Below are positions 23,260 to 35,599 of a DNA stretch of 58,391 nucleotides, piece after piece. The translations under genes and the position numbers were made by a program. This stretch comes from Lingula anatina (taxonomy: Eukaryota; Brachiopoda; Lingulata; Lingulida; Lingulidae): positions 1-58,391 of the forward strand of contig NW_019773709.1 of NCBI RefSeq assembly GCF_001039355.2. The letters run 5' to 3'. The notes beneath the pieces were generated by a model, which had not been told where the DNA came from, did no database searches, and saw nothing but the letters and a program-made list of their open reading frames with translations. Numbering within the stretch: the stretch's first letter is position 1; each line of letters opens with the position of its first letter.

Positions 23260-26039
23260 ATTCTCCCGCGATTGGTGCTAACTGTCCGCAGTGTGCGATA
23301 TCCCACTTGCATAGACCCAGATCGTAAAATGTCTCTGACTAATTAGGGGAAAAATTAGTTAACTCCATTTACAAAAAAAATTAATGTCATGTCTGCTGAT
23401 GATAAGTTTTCCGTCCCTTTGATTTCCGTCGTATTCTCGTTCTCTGTTTTTAAAATGCAACAGTTTATCTCATTTCACTTGGATGTTCTTCTACTTCATA
23501 TAGATACATGTAGTAGTCTGGATCTGAAATGAATAAGGAGGCATATTCATAACTTAGAAGGTAAAGCTATCTTAAGTATCTTTAATATATACCATAATTC
23601 CAACTTTTCCTAGGGCAGAACGCCACCACGAGCCACCGGTGATAATTCAAATTCAGTTCGAAGAAGACCTTGCGATATAAGGCCGTAACGTCGCGATCTC
23701 CATTTCAATGCAAGATCCAGTACTAGAATTAAATTCCTAATTATCTCAGTCCTAATTATTTACGTTGTATTCTATAAAATGAAATGTTCCACACATTTCA
23801 TTACTGTACTGCAAGGGATTCCCTCAGTTAACCTCATTCTGAATCAGTATTGTGTTTCATCACCAAGGCTCTGTATTGTCTGGCACAGCTGGGCAAGCAA
23901 GGGGGTCAAGACAACAGTGGGACAATACCAACAGACGTCAGTGTCTAATGTGGTTATGTAACAGTGGCCAACCCTATAACTAAAGACCTATGTCTTCATC
24001 ATTTGCAAGGCAAGAAGTTATAATGACTTCTTGGGCAGGGTCACAGAATAGAAATGTGCACAGCTTGACAAATATCTGTGGAAATATCTGGTGAATATAT
24101 TTCTCTGTGACGCTGGTACACACTGTATTAGCATGATAAAGAACAGTATCTAGTATTACAATGATTCCGACAGCCCTTGCAAATCTTGCTTGTCATTTTG
24201 GCTTTCATAAAATATCACTACTCTCAAGTGAAAAACACGCACAATAAAGGCGGATGAATTAATAAACAAAAGCATTTAATCCCACACACTTGTGGCTGTG
24301 ACAGGGCACGGTGCCGTTGGATATGTGATACGGCCAGCAAATGGACACGCCCTAATTGCCTGTACATATATGTACAACTAAGGCGATTAATCGATCCCCT
24401 TTTGTGTAGCTATATAAATGTCGAGGTCTCTTTCATATGGAATCATTTTTGAAACCCACCCAGTGAAGTAATTTTAAATAACGCTGCATATGAAAGACGT
24501 GGGCAATTAACTTAAAAGCACTGGGTTTAAATAATTAAAGGTGAACCACGTAACTCTTGTCTGACAACTCACGTTTAACTAAGTTTTATCAAAAGGCGTT
24601 TCAGCCGGCCTTTGCATATTCCTCTTCAAATGCCTTGACATTTTCTCACACTCCTGAGATATGCATGTGAATTTTTAAGAACATTTAAGACTGAGAGCTG
24701 GACAGTTAACAACTACTTCTACTACCACAAAATACTTTCTAATAGGGTAAAAGATATTACTTCTCCTCTGTAGGCTACTTAATTCGCCTCTCTCCAACTA
24801 TCTTTTTACACGCACTGATTATGGAATACTATGGTTGAAAATACAAATATTCAAACCCATTCTTTTAAAACAAAAATGCTCTCATGTTTTCCACCGTAGA
24901 GTGAAGTTTCAAGACAAGTAGCTGTATGCCTTGACTTGGACACCCTATGTTTGACGGGACCAATATTGGTCTCGATGATCAACTTTGCCCCCACCTTATA
25001 TCAAAATGACCATCGTCGATTTAGTAAAATGTCAACTGTAGGGCTTGATTTAACCGTGGTTGATACAGGTTATGTAGAGGTATATTAAATATGCACACAT
25101 GATCGATTGAAAAGCTTATGCCAACAACTATTCAAAACTATAGGCCTAAATCTTTACAAATCTTCGGGGCATTTGAAGGGGAAACTTTTTATGATAAGCA
25201 GCTGTAACAATTTCAGTAACAGTCATCAGCCTCTCACTCTTGTGTGTCGTCTTTGCGCTCATTTAATGTATTTCTTTTACAGACACACCCTATTACTTTT
25301 AATTTTGGAAACTATCATCACTCACCTTTATCGAGAAACGTTTAACATAAGCTAGTATTGATCCGAGTCGAGGCGACATAGGCAAATCTTTCTATACATG
25401 CTCAACTTGAAACGTGCTACTGTGGCCTATATAAAACCCTATGACTAGCTAACAGCGACGGTTTATATAGCGAAGCTTACCAAACAATGGACAAAGGCAA
25501 AAGGAGACGCTTGGCCGACAGTGTTTGACCTTTGTTTGAAATAGTACAGGCCAATTTGGCCAGTGTGCTCTGAAAGTTACTGGACAAACCGAAAATGCAC
25601 AAGCCAGACTTTGGCCAGCTTTATTACGAAGTTACTGGCCAAATATTCAAAGTGCAGGCCATGTGGTAATGACTCATGATGGAGATGTTATCATATGCAA
25701 ATAAAGAAAAAAAATTAAAAACCTTTTTTAAACCTAGAACTGTGTTTATTCTTTAGTCTACAGATTTTGCACATTCTAATCTAAATTTAACATAAATATT
25801 CATATTTATTTACCCCACTTTACCTAGAGATACTTTAATTAGATTTTTAATAAAATTTTCTGTACTTATATTTCTAAAGTTTTCTGAACTTGTACTCCGT
25901 GAACATAATTTGTTTAATGAAATTTATATTTTGTATCTTTAAGTTGCATCATCACACCAAGAAATATTCATACAATAGATGCAAGGATTTAAGCTTCATG
26001 CTCTTTACTATATATTTGTACATAAATATATATATTTTT
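23260..26039. other. Intergenic stretch, no supported gene
   Basis: Must contain the promoter of the glycosyltransferase gene near 23260-23500, where no TATA box is obvious. The rest is AT-rich, with short open frames and no recognisable domains or repeats longer than about 20 bases. Confidence 0.55.
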
Positions 26040-26632
26040 NNNNNNNNNNNNNNNNNNNNNNNNNNNNNNNNNNNNNNNNNNNNNNNNNNNNNNNNNNNNN
26101 NNNNNNNNNNNNNNNNNNNNNNNNNNNNNNNNNNNNNNNNNNNNNNNNNNNNNNNNNNNNNNNNNNNNNNNNNNNNNNNNNNNNNNNNNNNNNNNNNNNN
26201 NNNNNNNNNNNNNNNNNNNNNNNNNNNNNNNNNNNNNNNNNNNNNNNNNNNNNNNNNNNNNNNNNNNNNNNNNNNNNNNNNNNNNNNNNNNNNNNNNNNN
26301 NNNNNNNNNNNNNNNNNNNNNNNNNNNNNNNNNNNNNNNNNNNNNNNNNNNNNNNNNNNNNNNNNNNNNNNNNNNNNNNNNNNNNNNNNNNNNNNNNNNN
26401 NNNNNNNNNNNNNNNNNNNNNNNNNNNNNNNNNNNNNNNNNNNNNNNNNNNNNNNNNNNNNNNNNNNNNNNNNNNNNNNNNNNNNNNNNNNNNNNNNNNN
26501 NNNNNNNNNNNNNNNNNNNNNNNNNNNNNNNNNNNNNNNNNNNNNNNNNNNNNNNNNNNNNNNNNNNNNNNNNNNNNNNNNNNNNNNNNNNNNNNNNNNN
26601 NNNNNNNNNNNNNNNNNNNNNNNNNNNNNNNN
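26040..26632. other. Assembly gap (run of N)
   Basis: A run of about 590 undetermined bases. Any open frame spanning it is meaningless. Confidence 0.99.
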
Positions 26633-27037
26633 TCGTTTCAAAATAAATATTAAAATGAGGTTAAATTAAGCACTATCATTATTAGAGAACTTGTGATATT
26701 CAGGGTGAACTCCGTAAGTCGCTCTGACGGAGAGGCAGTCGGTGAACTGCTGAAAACCTAACGAGATTGTTAAAAGATTCAATTGTATCCGAGTTGAAAT
26801 AAAATTCATTATTTTGTATTATTTGTATAGTATTGCACTGTACTGTAAAAGCGTACGCTAGGTAATTAGTTCTCTTACCCTACACACGTTGCACGTCGCA
26901 CGCATTTAACCCCCTCCCCCCCTTTTTTCTTTTTTTGTTCCGCTCAGGAAAAAAAAATCAGAAAACGTCAAAAACATGCGTTGGGTCAAAGAGCTCAGAC
27001 TATTAGTTTGTTTCTGCTTTGATTTTGTTTACTTACC

Positions 27038-27157
27038 ACTTGAAGTTGAAGCCGATTCTGCGATGCTCTCACTCTCAGTCTCTTCTACTTGGCGTTTTGA
27101 AATTTTTAAAAACTTGCAGTTTGATGATCCACGTGCATCACATTTTCTCCCGGAAGC
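27038..27157 (-). other. Possible orphan exon, unidentified
   Basis: An acceptor-like TTTTGTGCAG precedes, and a strong donor GTAAGT (plus-strand ACTTAC at 27032-27037) follows, a frame ending in an acidic Ser/Glu-rich stretch (VEETESESIAESASTSS). No domain is recognisable. It may be one exon of a broken transposon-type gene like those to its right. Confidence 0.25.
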
Positions 27158-28771
27158 GTCAACTGCACAAAATCGCAAGACGTAAGTGAAACGAAACAGA
27201 CAGCATTTCCTATACTTCGTCAAAATCCGGCGCGCAAACGAAGGCTAGATGCTTTCAAAAACGACAGCGAGACTGTGAATACGTCATTACGGAATTCCCC
27301 AACTTCAACCAATCACGATTATGAGAGTAAAAACGAGGTTAGCAGTAAGGGTAATCCCATGAACTTCCCTGTAAATTTTGGCATACGAGTCGGACTTAAA
27401 TTGAGTCTAAATTTTGCTGATAAACTTAATACAGTAAGTTGACATAAATCGCCAAAATGGCGACTTGCACCATAATTTTCACTCGCCAGATTTAATTTTA
27501 ACTCGCATTGGCGAGCTGGCGAGTGCGAGTGTCAAATGCTGAGTCAGTCCATCAATTCTGAAGGTATGTTAAGTTGGATGTTCTCCATGCCCCAGATATT
27601 ACAATGGACTTGGAGATCTTCTATTTATAAAGCACCTTCAGTTTGTCTTTTAGCCACACAGTGTAAACAGACAGTATAATAATAATTAGTAGAACAGTGT
27701 CTCTTCTAGACCTTTAGACCACTTTGCTTTTGTTAAAATTCTTATTCTGGCTGATATTTGACTTTCTGTCATTCTTTTCTCAAATATACCTGCTCGTCCC
27801 AAGCGCTAGGTTGTTTTCATGATTTTTTGTACGAAATTGGAGCAGTCTTGCATGAGCAGATGGTCCTTTGGAAAGAACAGTCTGTTACTTGTATGAACTA
27901 TTTACTTGGACATGCTCTTGTGCCGTTTCTGCTAGCCAAATTCATAAGCTTGGCAGATGTTGGGAAATCTGACATAACATTGGAGGCTACTTTGCCTGGT
28001 ATTTCAAATATGCCTCCAATGAGGTGCAGGTTATCAATTATAGTGGAATCTCTACCTGTATTTTAATTAGCTTTAACAGATCATTGATTGATTTTATTTT
28101 ATTAAACTATTTAACATTAATTTCTTGTAACCCTACTAACAACAACACATATTTTAATTAGCATGAATTGAGCAGGAATTGAATTTATTAAATGGCAGAT
28201 ATCATTAAAGGATTCTGGCCATGTTTAAATCCATTTCTCAAATTTTGTAAATTCGGCAATCAGTCTATACACTATAGATATGTTTGCATCAACACCCACC
28301 TTTTAAAAAGTATAAAAGCTATCTACTAGTAGAAAAAAATCATTTTAGTAAACCTCACCTCAATATGCAAAAATGAAGCAACAGATCTGGGTCATGTGAT
28401 ACTGTGACGACATAGAAGATAAAGGAGAAGGGCCGGAAGATTCAAGATTCCAGGATCAACGAATTGCGAAATAATAACTATGAACTGAGGAAACAAGTTT
28501 TTGGTACACATAAATAATTTAATAGAAACAAGTGATAGCCATGTCAGTACAATATAAGTATTTACACGCTGTGTTGATCCCTGAAAATGAAAGCACAAAT
28601 TGTTATCTGAATATTGGGATTGTAATCAATGATAGTGTGGGTCGTACGAGGGACGGCAGAAACAATGGAAGCTGGTGAGGTCACTGCTGGGCTGATGTCA
28701 TTTTCTCCCAGCTGACAAAAAACTATATCTAAGTTTGCTGCCTAAATAGTAATGAGTTGTCTGTCAAATTC

Positions 28772-29237
28772 TAATTAAGAAATTCCAAAATAATTACTCA
28801 TAAAAGATTCATCAAATGCTTCATTTAAGACTTCCATTTGAAGGTAATCAAGAGGGAGATACAGAACATTTATGCACGTTCTGCTTGTTGGCATTATTTG
28901 TGCTGAAAATTCTATTCGAGGAGCCAAGGTGAAACCTAGCAGAGGAATTGTCCTTGAGCCCGTGATGAATGCTAGGACATCCTCTAGCATTACTGTCCTT
29001 TCATCCACTGTCTTTCGGCATCCTGCTGTAATTAGAAACAATGAGACTTGCATAACCAGAAAGACATTGATTTCCAATTATGTTTAGAAGAGGCCAAAAA
29101 TTGGGATCATACAAGAAACTAGTGAGCGTTGCTCCCCCTGAGCAATAAAAGTTAGTCGTGAGGCCATCAACACTAAAATTGTTTGGTAGGGATGGAATCA
29201 CTTTAAAAAGCTGTGGCCCATGAGTAGAGTCGGTCAT
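28772..29237 (-). pseudogene. C-terminal exons of a HECT-like domain protein
   Basis: The terminal exon (acceptor near 29037, stop at 28775-28777) has the end pattern of HECT-type ubiquitin-ligase-like proteins: an acidic stretch, then FITGSRTIPLLGF, a Pro/Phe stretch, the catalytic-type Cys in SRTCINVLYLPL, and a final loop. An upstream open piece to 29237 (LFKVIPSLPNNFS) probably belongs to the same protein. HECT-like proteins of this sort are frequent as repetitive genes in fish and invertebrates. Earlier exons were not found in order, so I treat it as a fragment. The ligase role is inferred from family resemblance only. Confidence 0.45.
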
Positions 29238-30184
29238 GAACTGGTCCCCAGAAAGACGTCTGAGTTATCATGGTCTTGCATCCTTAAAACCTCTGTACTC
29301 CTGGGATTGAAATCTCTCTCTTATGTTAAATAAATTACAGGAGGGAATAACCATTCTCTTCTTCCTTCCTAAATTACGGTGGATATCCACCTTGTAAAGG
29401 AGCGATAAGCTATGAAATGATATAACCTGGAACAAATGTTTGAAAGAATATTTTAGTGAGGAATGTATGAAGATAAAAATGCCACAGCCACAAAACAGAC
29501 TGTGTGGTAATTGTAATTTAATATTTGTTTATTTATTTATTTTTTATTATTTATTTTTTTTACATTTAATTTTTTTTAGTACAAAAGGAAATGCACTTAT
29601 AATATATACTTAGAATAATGAAAAACAGTGCTTGTTCATATTTATCATTATATCTTCTATGGGGCTCAGCACATGACAACATATGCATTCTAGTCCATTA
29701 GACATTGGATGACATGAACAACACAAACACCTGGAATATATTTTTGAATAGTAAAGAGAGATAAATGTCTACCACTTCAACTGAGCTTCATTGTCTACCT
29801 GTGAGATGACTTTTCAAACTCCTGATAACAGTACATACACATTCAAATCTCTTACCCGAGGAATCTAAAACCTCTTTAAGCCGTGTGAAGCCATTTTCCT
29901 GTTTATTCAATTCTTTAACCTGCTTGGCTCTCTACTCTGGTGGCCTTATGTTATCATCAGACAACTTGACCACATAGCTCATTAACTCCCCGACTGAGCA
30001 AAAAGGACATTTTTTAAAGCCCAATTTTTACAAAATGAGCTTTTAATTTGTGTATTTTGCATAAAGATACGTATCATTAGCAGGACATGTTTTCTGAAGA
30101 ATGTGATCTGTTCAAGCCATTCTGACGGTCTGGCGTGAAACCTTTAATTTCAATTTTGTATAACCTATTTGTGTATAAATAACT

Positions 30185-30352
30185 CAGGGGCGGATTTAGG
30201 CCGTCTTCTGGGTCTTCCAGAAGACGGTCAGATTTTCAAGTTTACATTGACGGGTATCCAATTTTTAATGTTGGAAGACGGTCAAAATTGGAGGATGAAT
30301 CAACAAAGATAATTTGGAAGACTGTCAGTATATAGCTCTGGATCCGCCCCTG
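30185..30352. mobile_element. 168-bp hAT-type miniature element with 5-bp target duplication
   Basis: The ends are inverted repeats: the left begins CAGGGGCGGATTTAG and the right, reverse-complemented, begins CAGGGGCGGATCCAG. Both sides are flanked by TAACT (30180-30184 and 30353-30357). The CAGGGGCGGAT terminus is typical of small non-autonomous hAT elements. A 5-bp duplication rather than 8 bp points to one of the short-duplication hAT branches. Inside, GGAAGAC(G/T)GTCA recurs three times. Confidence 0.75.
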
Positions 30353-30369
30353 TAACTCATAGTCCTTAC

Positions 30370-30777
30370 CGTTCAATCACCACTGGCATGACTTTCCTCA
30401 GGTGGCCAAGGTATTTCTTACATTTCTCGTTGTCCACAGTTCTCCAAAAGTCTCTTAGACCTGCAGCCAACTCTTCTTTTCTTTTGTGTTTGGTGTTTCC
30501 TCAGGTGATGCTTCATCTCAGCCCAGAGCAGTTCAGTGGGGTTAAAGTTGGGGCTTTCAGGGGGGTCTTCGTCCAGTTGACACCATTTTCTTCCAAAAAT
30601 ATTCTTTGGTCAAGTGGCTTGTGTGGGTTTTGGTGTTGTCTTGAAAAAAGCGATGACCTTCAGGGAGAGTTTCACTTAGGAATGGAAGAAGGAAGTCTTT
30701 CAAAATTTTAACACAGAATTCTGCATTCATCAGGCCTGAAAAGATTCCAAGTTTGGTTGCACCCCTTTTGGAGATCC
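30370..30777 (-). pseudogene. Tc1/mariner-type transposase fragment A, frameshifted
   Basis: The frame runs ISKRGATKLGIFSGLMNAEF, then HRFFQDNTKTHTSHLTKEYF, the second catalytic Asp region of Tc1/mariner transposases. After FWKKM the continuation is split over other frames: NGVNW is in a second frame and PPESPNFNPTELLWAEMK in a third. At least two frameshifts therefore destroy the protein. The N-terminal DNA-binding part was not found. It is a dead copy. Confidence 0.75.
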
Positions 30778-32009
30778 CTGAAAAAAAACCCCATAATTTA
30801 ACATGATTTTTTTTGTTTTATTTTGCGAAAGCACATATACCAGGTAATTTCTCTAAAGTTAGTTATTAGTATTAATCATCAAACCAAAGGAATAATGCAG
30901 TTTTGGTTCCACAACAAACATTTTCTTTATTGGACTCTCTTTTGGTTTGAAGAATTGCGATGCTGAGTTTCTCAGGGAGGCAAAATGGGTGTTAGAGTCG
31001 TTGGAGAGGGTGGACATGAAGGGAGTAATAAATCTTCAGATAAAAAACCCCACAGTCCTCGAGCATGAAATAGATAATTGCGTGTCAAATCACTGGAGTT
31101 TGTCACATGAACAGTAAAGACAAGTACATGTGGGATAAGAAAATCATTTTCATCATACGTGAAGAAAATTATATTAAATTATATTTTTTACCTTGTACTC
31201 TGGAAATTTAACCACTTCCAAAAGGCGTGTCTACATGGGACATCTAAACTTCATGGACATTTGGGAGTTCTGGCATTTTGAAAATACAAAGTCGGACTCC
31301 TGATCATTTATCTGAAAATGAAATTTAGCACTAGTAGCTATAGGCTTTTGTCTTTTGTCCCCCTTCCCCCTCCCATGCAACAAATTATATCTCTTATGAA
31401 TAGGCTTTAACACCAATGTTAATAAAATTAAAGCCCTATAACATATATATTTTAGCAACCTTGTCAGCTTTCACAGCAGCAATTTTCGCCTTGACTGCAT
31501 TTTTTCTATCAGGTCCATGGTGGCAGTCTGTGATGATTTCACTGAAGATCATGAAAGGTATCACGTCAAATTCTAACCATCCAAATAAAGTAATTTGTCT
31601 TTGAGTGCATGTTTAGGACATACTTTGAATTCACACCTCAAACAATTAATCCCTTTACTTTTTCATTGGCAAATGCGTTCCTTGTCAGATTGGTGCTTAT
31701 TTCAGTGCCAAATTTTCAGCCTACACATGGAAAATGTAAGTGTTGCACCATGTAGGTCTATTTTTCTGCATTCTCCTTTGATCTTGATCCTATCTGATTT
31801 CCTCTCACTATGATGCTACAGTGCCACCGGAATTTAACCTTACCAGAAGGCCACATCTGTTTTCTTAACTACATTAAAGTCTAATCTGGACATGCATGGG
31901 GCAATAAACATCATATCAGAAAAAAAATAAAACCATGGATTTATGATTTCTCTCCATACCCCTTAGCTAAAAACTGTCTTATCCACTCTCCAAAAAATTA
32001 AGTGTCTGT

Positions 32010-32351
32010 CTCAGCACAGTACCGGTTTCCATAGTATTGTCAATGTGCAGGGGCCTTGCGTTCTGTGTTACACTTTTTACAGACATGTACACAGATGAAG
32101 TCTTTTTGTATGCCCTTTTAAATACACCCTTCCTCTGCCTTCCTCTTCCTGTAATGTTGTGCAGAGTATGGAACTTTAGAAAAAGAAATCTGTTCAGTAC
32201 TAGTTACTGTTGTCACAGGCAGGGGTAAAACAAGAAGGGGTGGTTGGGGCAAAAGTGGTCTCAAAGGTGCAGTTGGAGCCTTAGTTGGCCTTCCTCTTTT
32301 TTTGGGAAGTGAAGCAGTGCCTGCTGTGTTTGGTGGAGTGACAGGCCTCAT
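32010..32351 (-). pseudogene. AT-hook plus zinc-binding exon with two in-frame stops
   Basis: The frame opens at 32351 with a Pro/Thr-rich head and an AT-hook-like KKRGRPTK, then a basic run (AQHYRKRKAEEG). A TAA follows, but the same frame continues meaningfully as CVHVCKKCNTERKAPAH, a TGA, then QYYGNRYCAET. This has the C-x2-C ... H ... C spacing of a small zinc-binding fold known from repeat-type genes. The continued sense beyond two stops marks a decayed copy, probably mobile-element-derived. I cannot name the family. Confidence 0.5.
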
Positions 32352-33509
32352 TTCAGTCTATTTATCTTTATCTTAATTATTATTTTTCAACATCCCAGCC
32401 ACCTTGCTTAATAAAAAATATATATTTTTTTCAGATTTAATCTTGATCTTTTATAATGTATGCCTTGTGTGAAACCATGGATACAGTAGCAGTAGTAGTA
32501 GAATGTTACTAGTATGCATGCACTGTACAGTATTACTTTTGCCTTTTGGCTCATCCGGTTGAATATGGGTATTTCTAGATTTGATTTGCTTCATCATCTA
32601 CAAAAAAGTTCCCTTTTATTACTCCTTAATTATTTCTAATGTTAATAAAGGAAATGGAAATATGACTTGCTTTTATCAAAAACATCTCTGTGAATGCACG
32701 GCAAGAATTGCCATCCCGTTTAGACTTACTTTCCTAAATTATTGCATGTTCATGGATTGTGATCAGTGCATTTAAATCAGAATATCAATAAAATGGATAA
32801 ACTCCACTTGATTCTTGATTCTTTTTGTCTGTAAGACATCTGCAATAGAAGATATCTGGAGGAAGGGGTGTCTTGAGGCTCATGTAATAAGACTGGCTGT
32901 GGCACTTGTCCTGACTCCATTTCTGCATCAGTTGCAGGCAACTGATACACTTCACTCTGCAACTGCAATCTGAAAGTAATATTTAAAATTCTACATTGTT
33001 AAAAGAGATTACAATAACAATTTGCATTAAGACCAAATGGCACAAGATGTATTCTTTAATGTCATGAACTATTTTCCCTTTTTGTATGTTCCCAAAAAGA
33101 TTTTTTTTTCTTTAGCAATGGGAAAGTCTGCACATGAACACTTACATCATCCTCTAGGCATGTCCTCCTGATTTGTGAAAGTCATCACTTTCCTATAAAA
33201 CAGAAAATAAATTATACCACCTAAATAAAACCAAAATCATATTGGTTACATGGGATGCAAACGAATGGACAAAGGCAATTTTAAGTTGTACTGTTGTAAC
33301 TTTATCAGACTTTGGTCCATTATAGAAAAAGTATGAATTAAGTGCATCAAAAACTCAGTTGTTATATATAAATAACTTATAACTTTTAACTTTTTTATTT
33401 TGCACTGAACGCTGTGGATCTGTTGTCCTATGGTGCTATAAATATGCAAAGAAAAAACATTTCATTGAAAATGTCTTAAGACAAAAAAGCCTTGTTAACT
33501 TTGGTAAAC

Positions 33510-34020
33510 TCACATCGTCATCAGCTGCATAACATATTCAACTACTGATGAAGCATTCTTCTTCTGAAGTGCTGTAGCAGTAGCATGTTTCATTAAATAA
33601 CAATTCACAGTGCATATATATTTGTTCCCTCTGTGTGATTCTTCTATGGTAACTCGGTTTATTCCTGTCTGTAAGTGCAAAAATAAAAGACCATATGCAA
33701 ACTGAAATGTGTACAATATATTTAATATCAAACAATAGATACAGGTTTATTGCAGCTTTAATTAAATGTTCCTAATTTCTAACAGAATGTAGTATTGGTG
33801 GATGGAATACAGAAACCTACTTTATAATGATTTACAGCAGCTCTTCTTATCCTCCGGACCCCTGGTTTCTGAATCTGACAGTCCCGGACTCTGTATCATA
33901 CTGGACTCTCAGTTCCGTCACACAGGTCCAAGTTAGAAAGTGCCAGAGCTACCATCTCAGTTGCCTTTTGGTGCAGGAGTTGGTGAGCTTTACATAGACG
34001 ACTGTCCCCATTTTTGAATG
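33510..34020 (-). pseudogene. Remnant exons of an unidentified minus-strand protein
   Basis: Two neighbouring frames read sensibly. One near 33850-34020 gives LCKAHQLLHQKATEMVALAL and, across a stop, VRDCQIQKPGVRRIRRAAVN. The other, at 33516-33670, begins after an acceptor-like CAG and gives TGINRVTIEESHRGNKYICT. The composition looks like real protein, but I do not recognise it. The internal stop suggests a dead copy. Confidence 0.3.
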
Positions 34021-34187
34021 CTGTCTGTTTTGATGTAATGAACTCTGGTGTTGACTGGAAGGTTTCTCTGGATGTGCAAGGGACTTCTACAATGGAAATG
34101 CAGTGGTTATCTCTGTCAGCACAGGGTCTGGATTATTACAAGCATGGACAGAGCAGACTTCAGCAAGAAGGGTGCAGTTAGACTTAA

Positions 34188-34522
34188 AGGGATAATAACT
34201 CTTTGGTTTGGGCAAAAAATTAATTTTCTTGGAGTAAACCATTTTCAATATTTACCAATGGTTAATGAATCCATTTTTACATTCATTGTAAATCCCTGTT
34301 TTTTTTTTCTAAAAAGTTTGCTTTTTTGCTGTAATCTCTTAAGAGATTATAACAGAGTATAGCCATCAATGGAGGTCACATGGTCTAAAGACAAGCTGGG
34401 ATAGCAGAATAATAGCTATAACTGCCATATTTGTAGTAAAACAGAATATATTATATTTCTATGAGTTGTTCACAATGTTTTTATTGTGAAATATAGATCT
34501 CATACAAAGAGTTATTATCCCT
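34188..34522. mobile_element. TTAA-flanked palindromic miniature element, copy 1
   Basis: A 335-bp element starts AGGGATAATAACTCTTTGG and ends in the inverted copy, flanked on both sides by TTAA (34184-34187, 34523-34526). Inside, an inverted repeat is centred on CTCTTAAGAG. TTAA duplication is typical of piggyBac- or Kolobok-type elements. Internal similarity to the elements at 41934 and about 40890 (inverted relative to this one) shows it is repetitive. Confidence 0.8.
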
Positions 34523-35399
34523 TTAATGTTGTTCTTAATAGTCCTGAAAAGCCGTTTGCTGTTTTCAGTTTTGCTCACTGGCCTTGTTCCCAAGTGTCAC
34601 TGGTATATAAATATGATAATAAACATAATAAACTTAATTTTTGTAGTGGGTCTTAATGTTCCTATTCACTTTGTTCCAAGGAAATGCATTTTTGCAAAAA
34701 ATAACTGTTTATTGTTTCTGTTATATACATTTTGTGTGCCATATAATTTAGTCTATATTTAGATCTAACAGGACCAGGTGCCTTTTTATTCTCTTTATAT
34801 AAAGAATCATACAAAGAATCAATTATAATGTTACGGTAAAAAAAATTAATTGAAAGTGAATGAAAATTAAATTGAAAATGAAATGAAATTAAATGAAGGT
34901 TTTTGCAACTAAAATTATTACAAACAATTGTCAAAATTTGAATGTATAGGAAGGTAATCATTTCATTTTTGCTGTTAAAATGAGTCAACATAGCCAACAG
35001 GGATTACAGCTTTTTTTTAACTCCTAAATTCCGGTTGGCTGTGTTCATTTTGCTCCTAAAGTTGTCTTCACTATGTTTGGGGTAAAATTTACGGACGGCG
35101 TTTCTTATGAACCCCACTATAACAACGTCCATCAGCGCGTTTGTCTTGGCCTTTGGATGATCCTTCAATATTCCTTGTCGGGTCTATTCTTTCAGTAGTA
35201 GTAAAAAGGCTGGACATTACCTTCACACAGAAGCTTGCTGGTGCTCTTGTATGAAATCTGGAATAGGGGGAGGGGGGTACAGTACAAAAACAATTACAGT
35301 AAGATAGGAAGAAGTTAATGGGTCTGTTATCTTTGTCTTTGTAAAGACCAAAGAGATGCATGAGATCTACTAATATACACCCCAAGAATCAATACTTAC

Positions 35400-35552
35400 T
35401 GGTTGTAGCTAAAACCGTTCCTTCTGCCTTCCCGAAATCTTGAAATTCATAAGAAACACGCACACCTTGTTGGATTTTCTCATTTGCAGTTAATTCTGAA
35501 GTCTTCATTCCAGAAATGGTTTTATCATCCCATTCGATGACTGCATAGGCAT
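35400..35552 (-). other. Orphan exon, chromatin-protein-like
   Basis: A phase 1 exon with acceptor TGCTTTCAG and donor GTAAGT (plus-strand ACTTAC at 35394-35399) encodes AYAVIEWDDKTISGMKTSEL and a following strand-rich stretch ending EGTVLATT. It resembles the small beta-rich N-terminal segment seen in BEN-domain and related proteins, but this is weak. Neighbouring exons were not found. It overlaps the read-through of the YqaJ-type exon to its right. Confidence 0.35.
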
Positions 35553-35599
35553 CTGAAAGCACAAACGACATCTGTGTATTAAACTTTGTATTAAACAAT

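Noticed and set aside
25890-26669. Long open frames on both strands across the gap
   Set aside because: They consist almost wholly of undetermined bases.
27450-27545. CGCCA/TGGCG-rich partly palindromic stretch
   Set aside because: Possible end of a mobile element, but no second end or target duplication could be located.
27758-28066. 102-codon plus-strand frame
   Set aside because: No domain in either strand; the minus-strand reading has a stop and no family resemblance I could defend.
30388-30711. 107-codon plus-strand frame
   Set aside because: Shadow of the Tc1/mariner pseudogene on the other strand.
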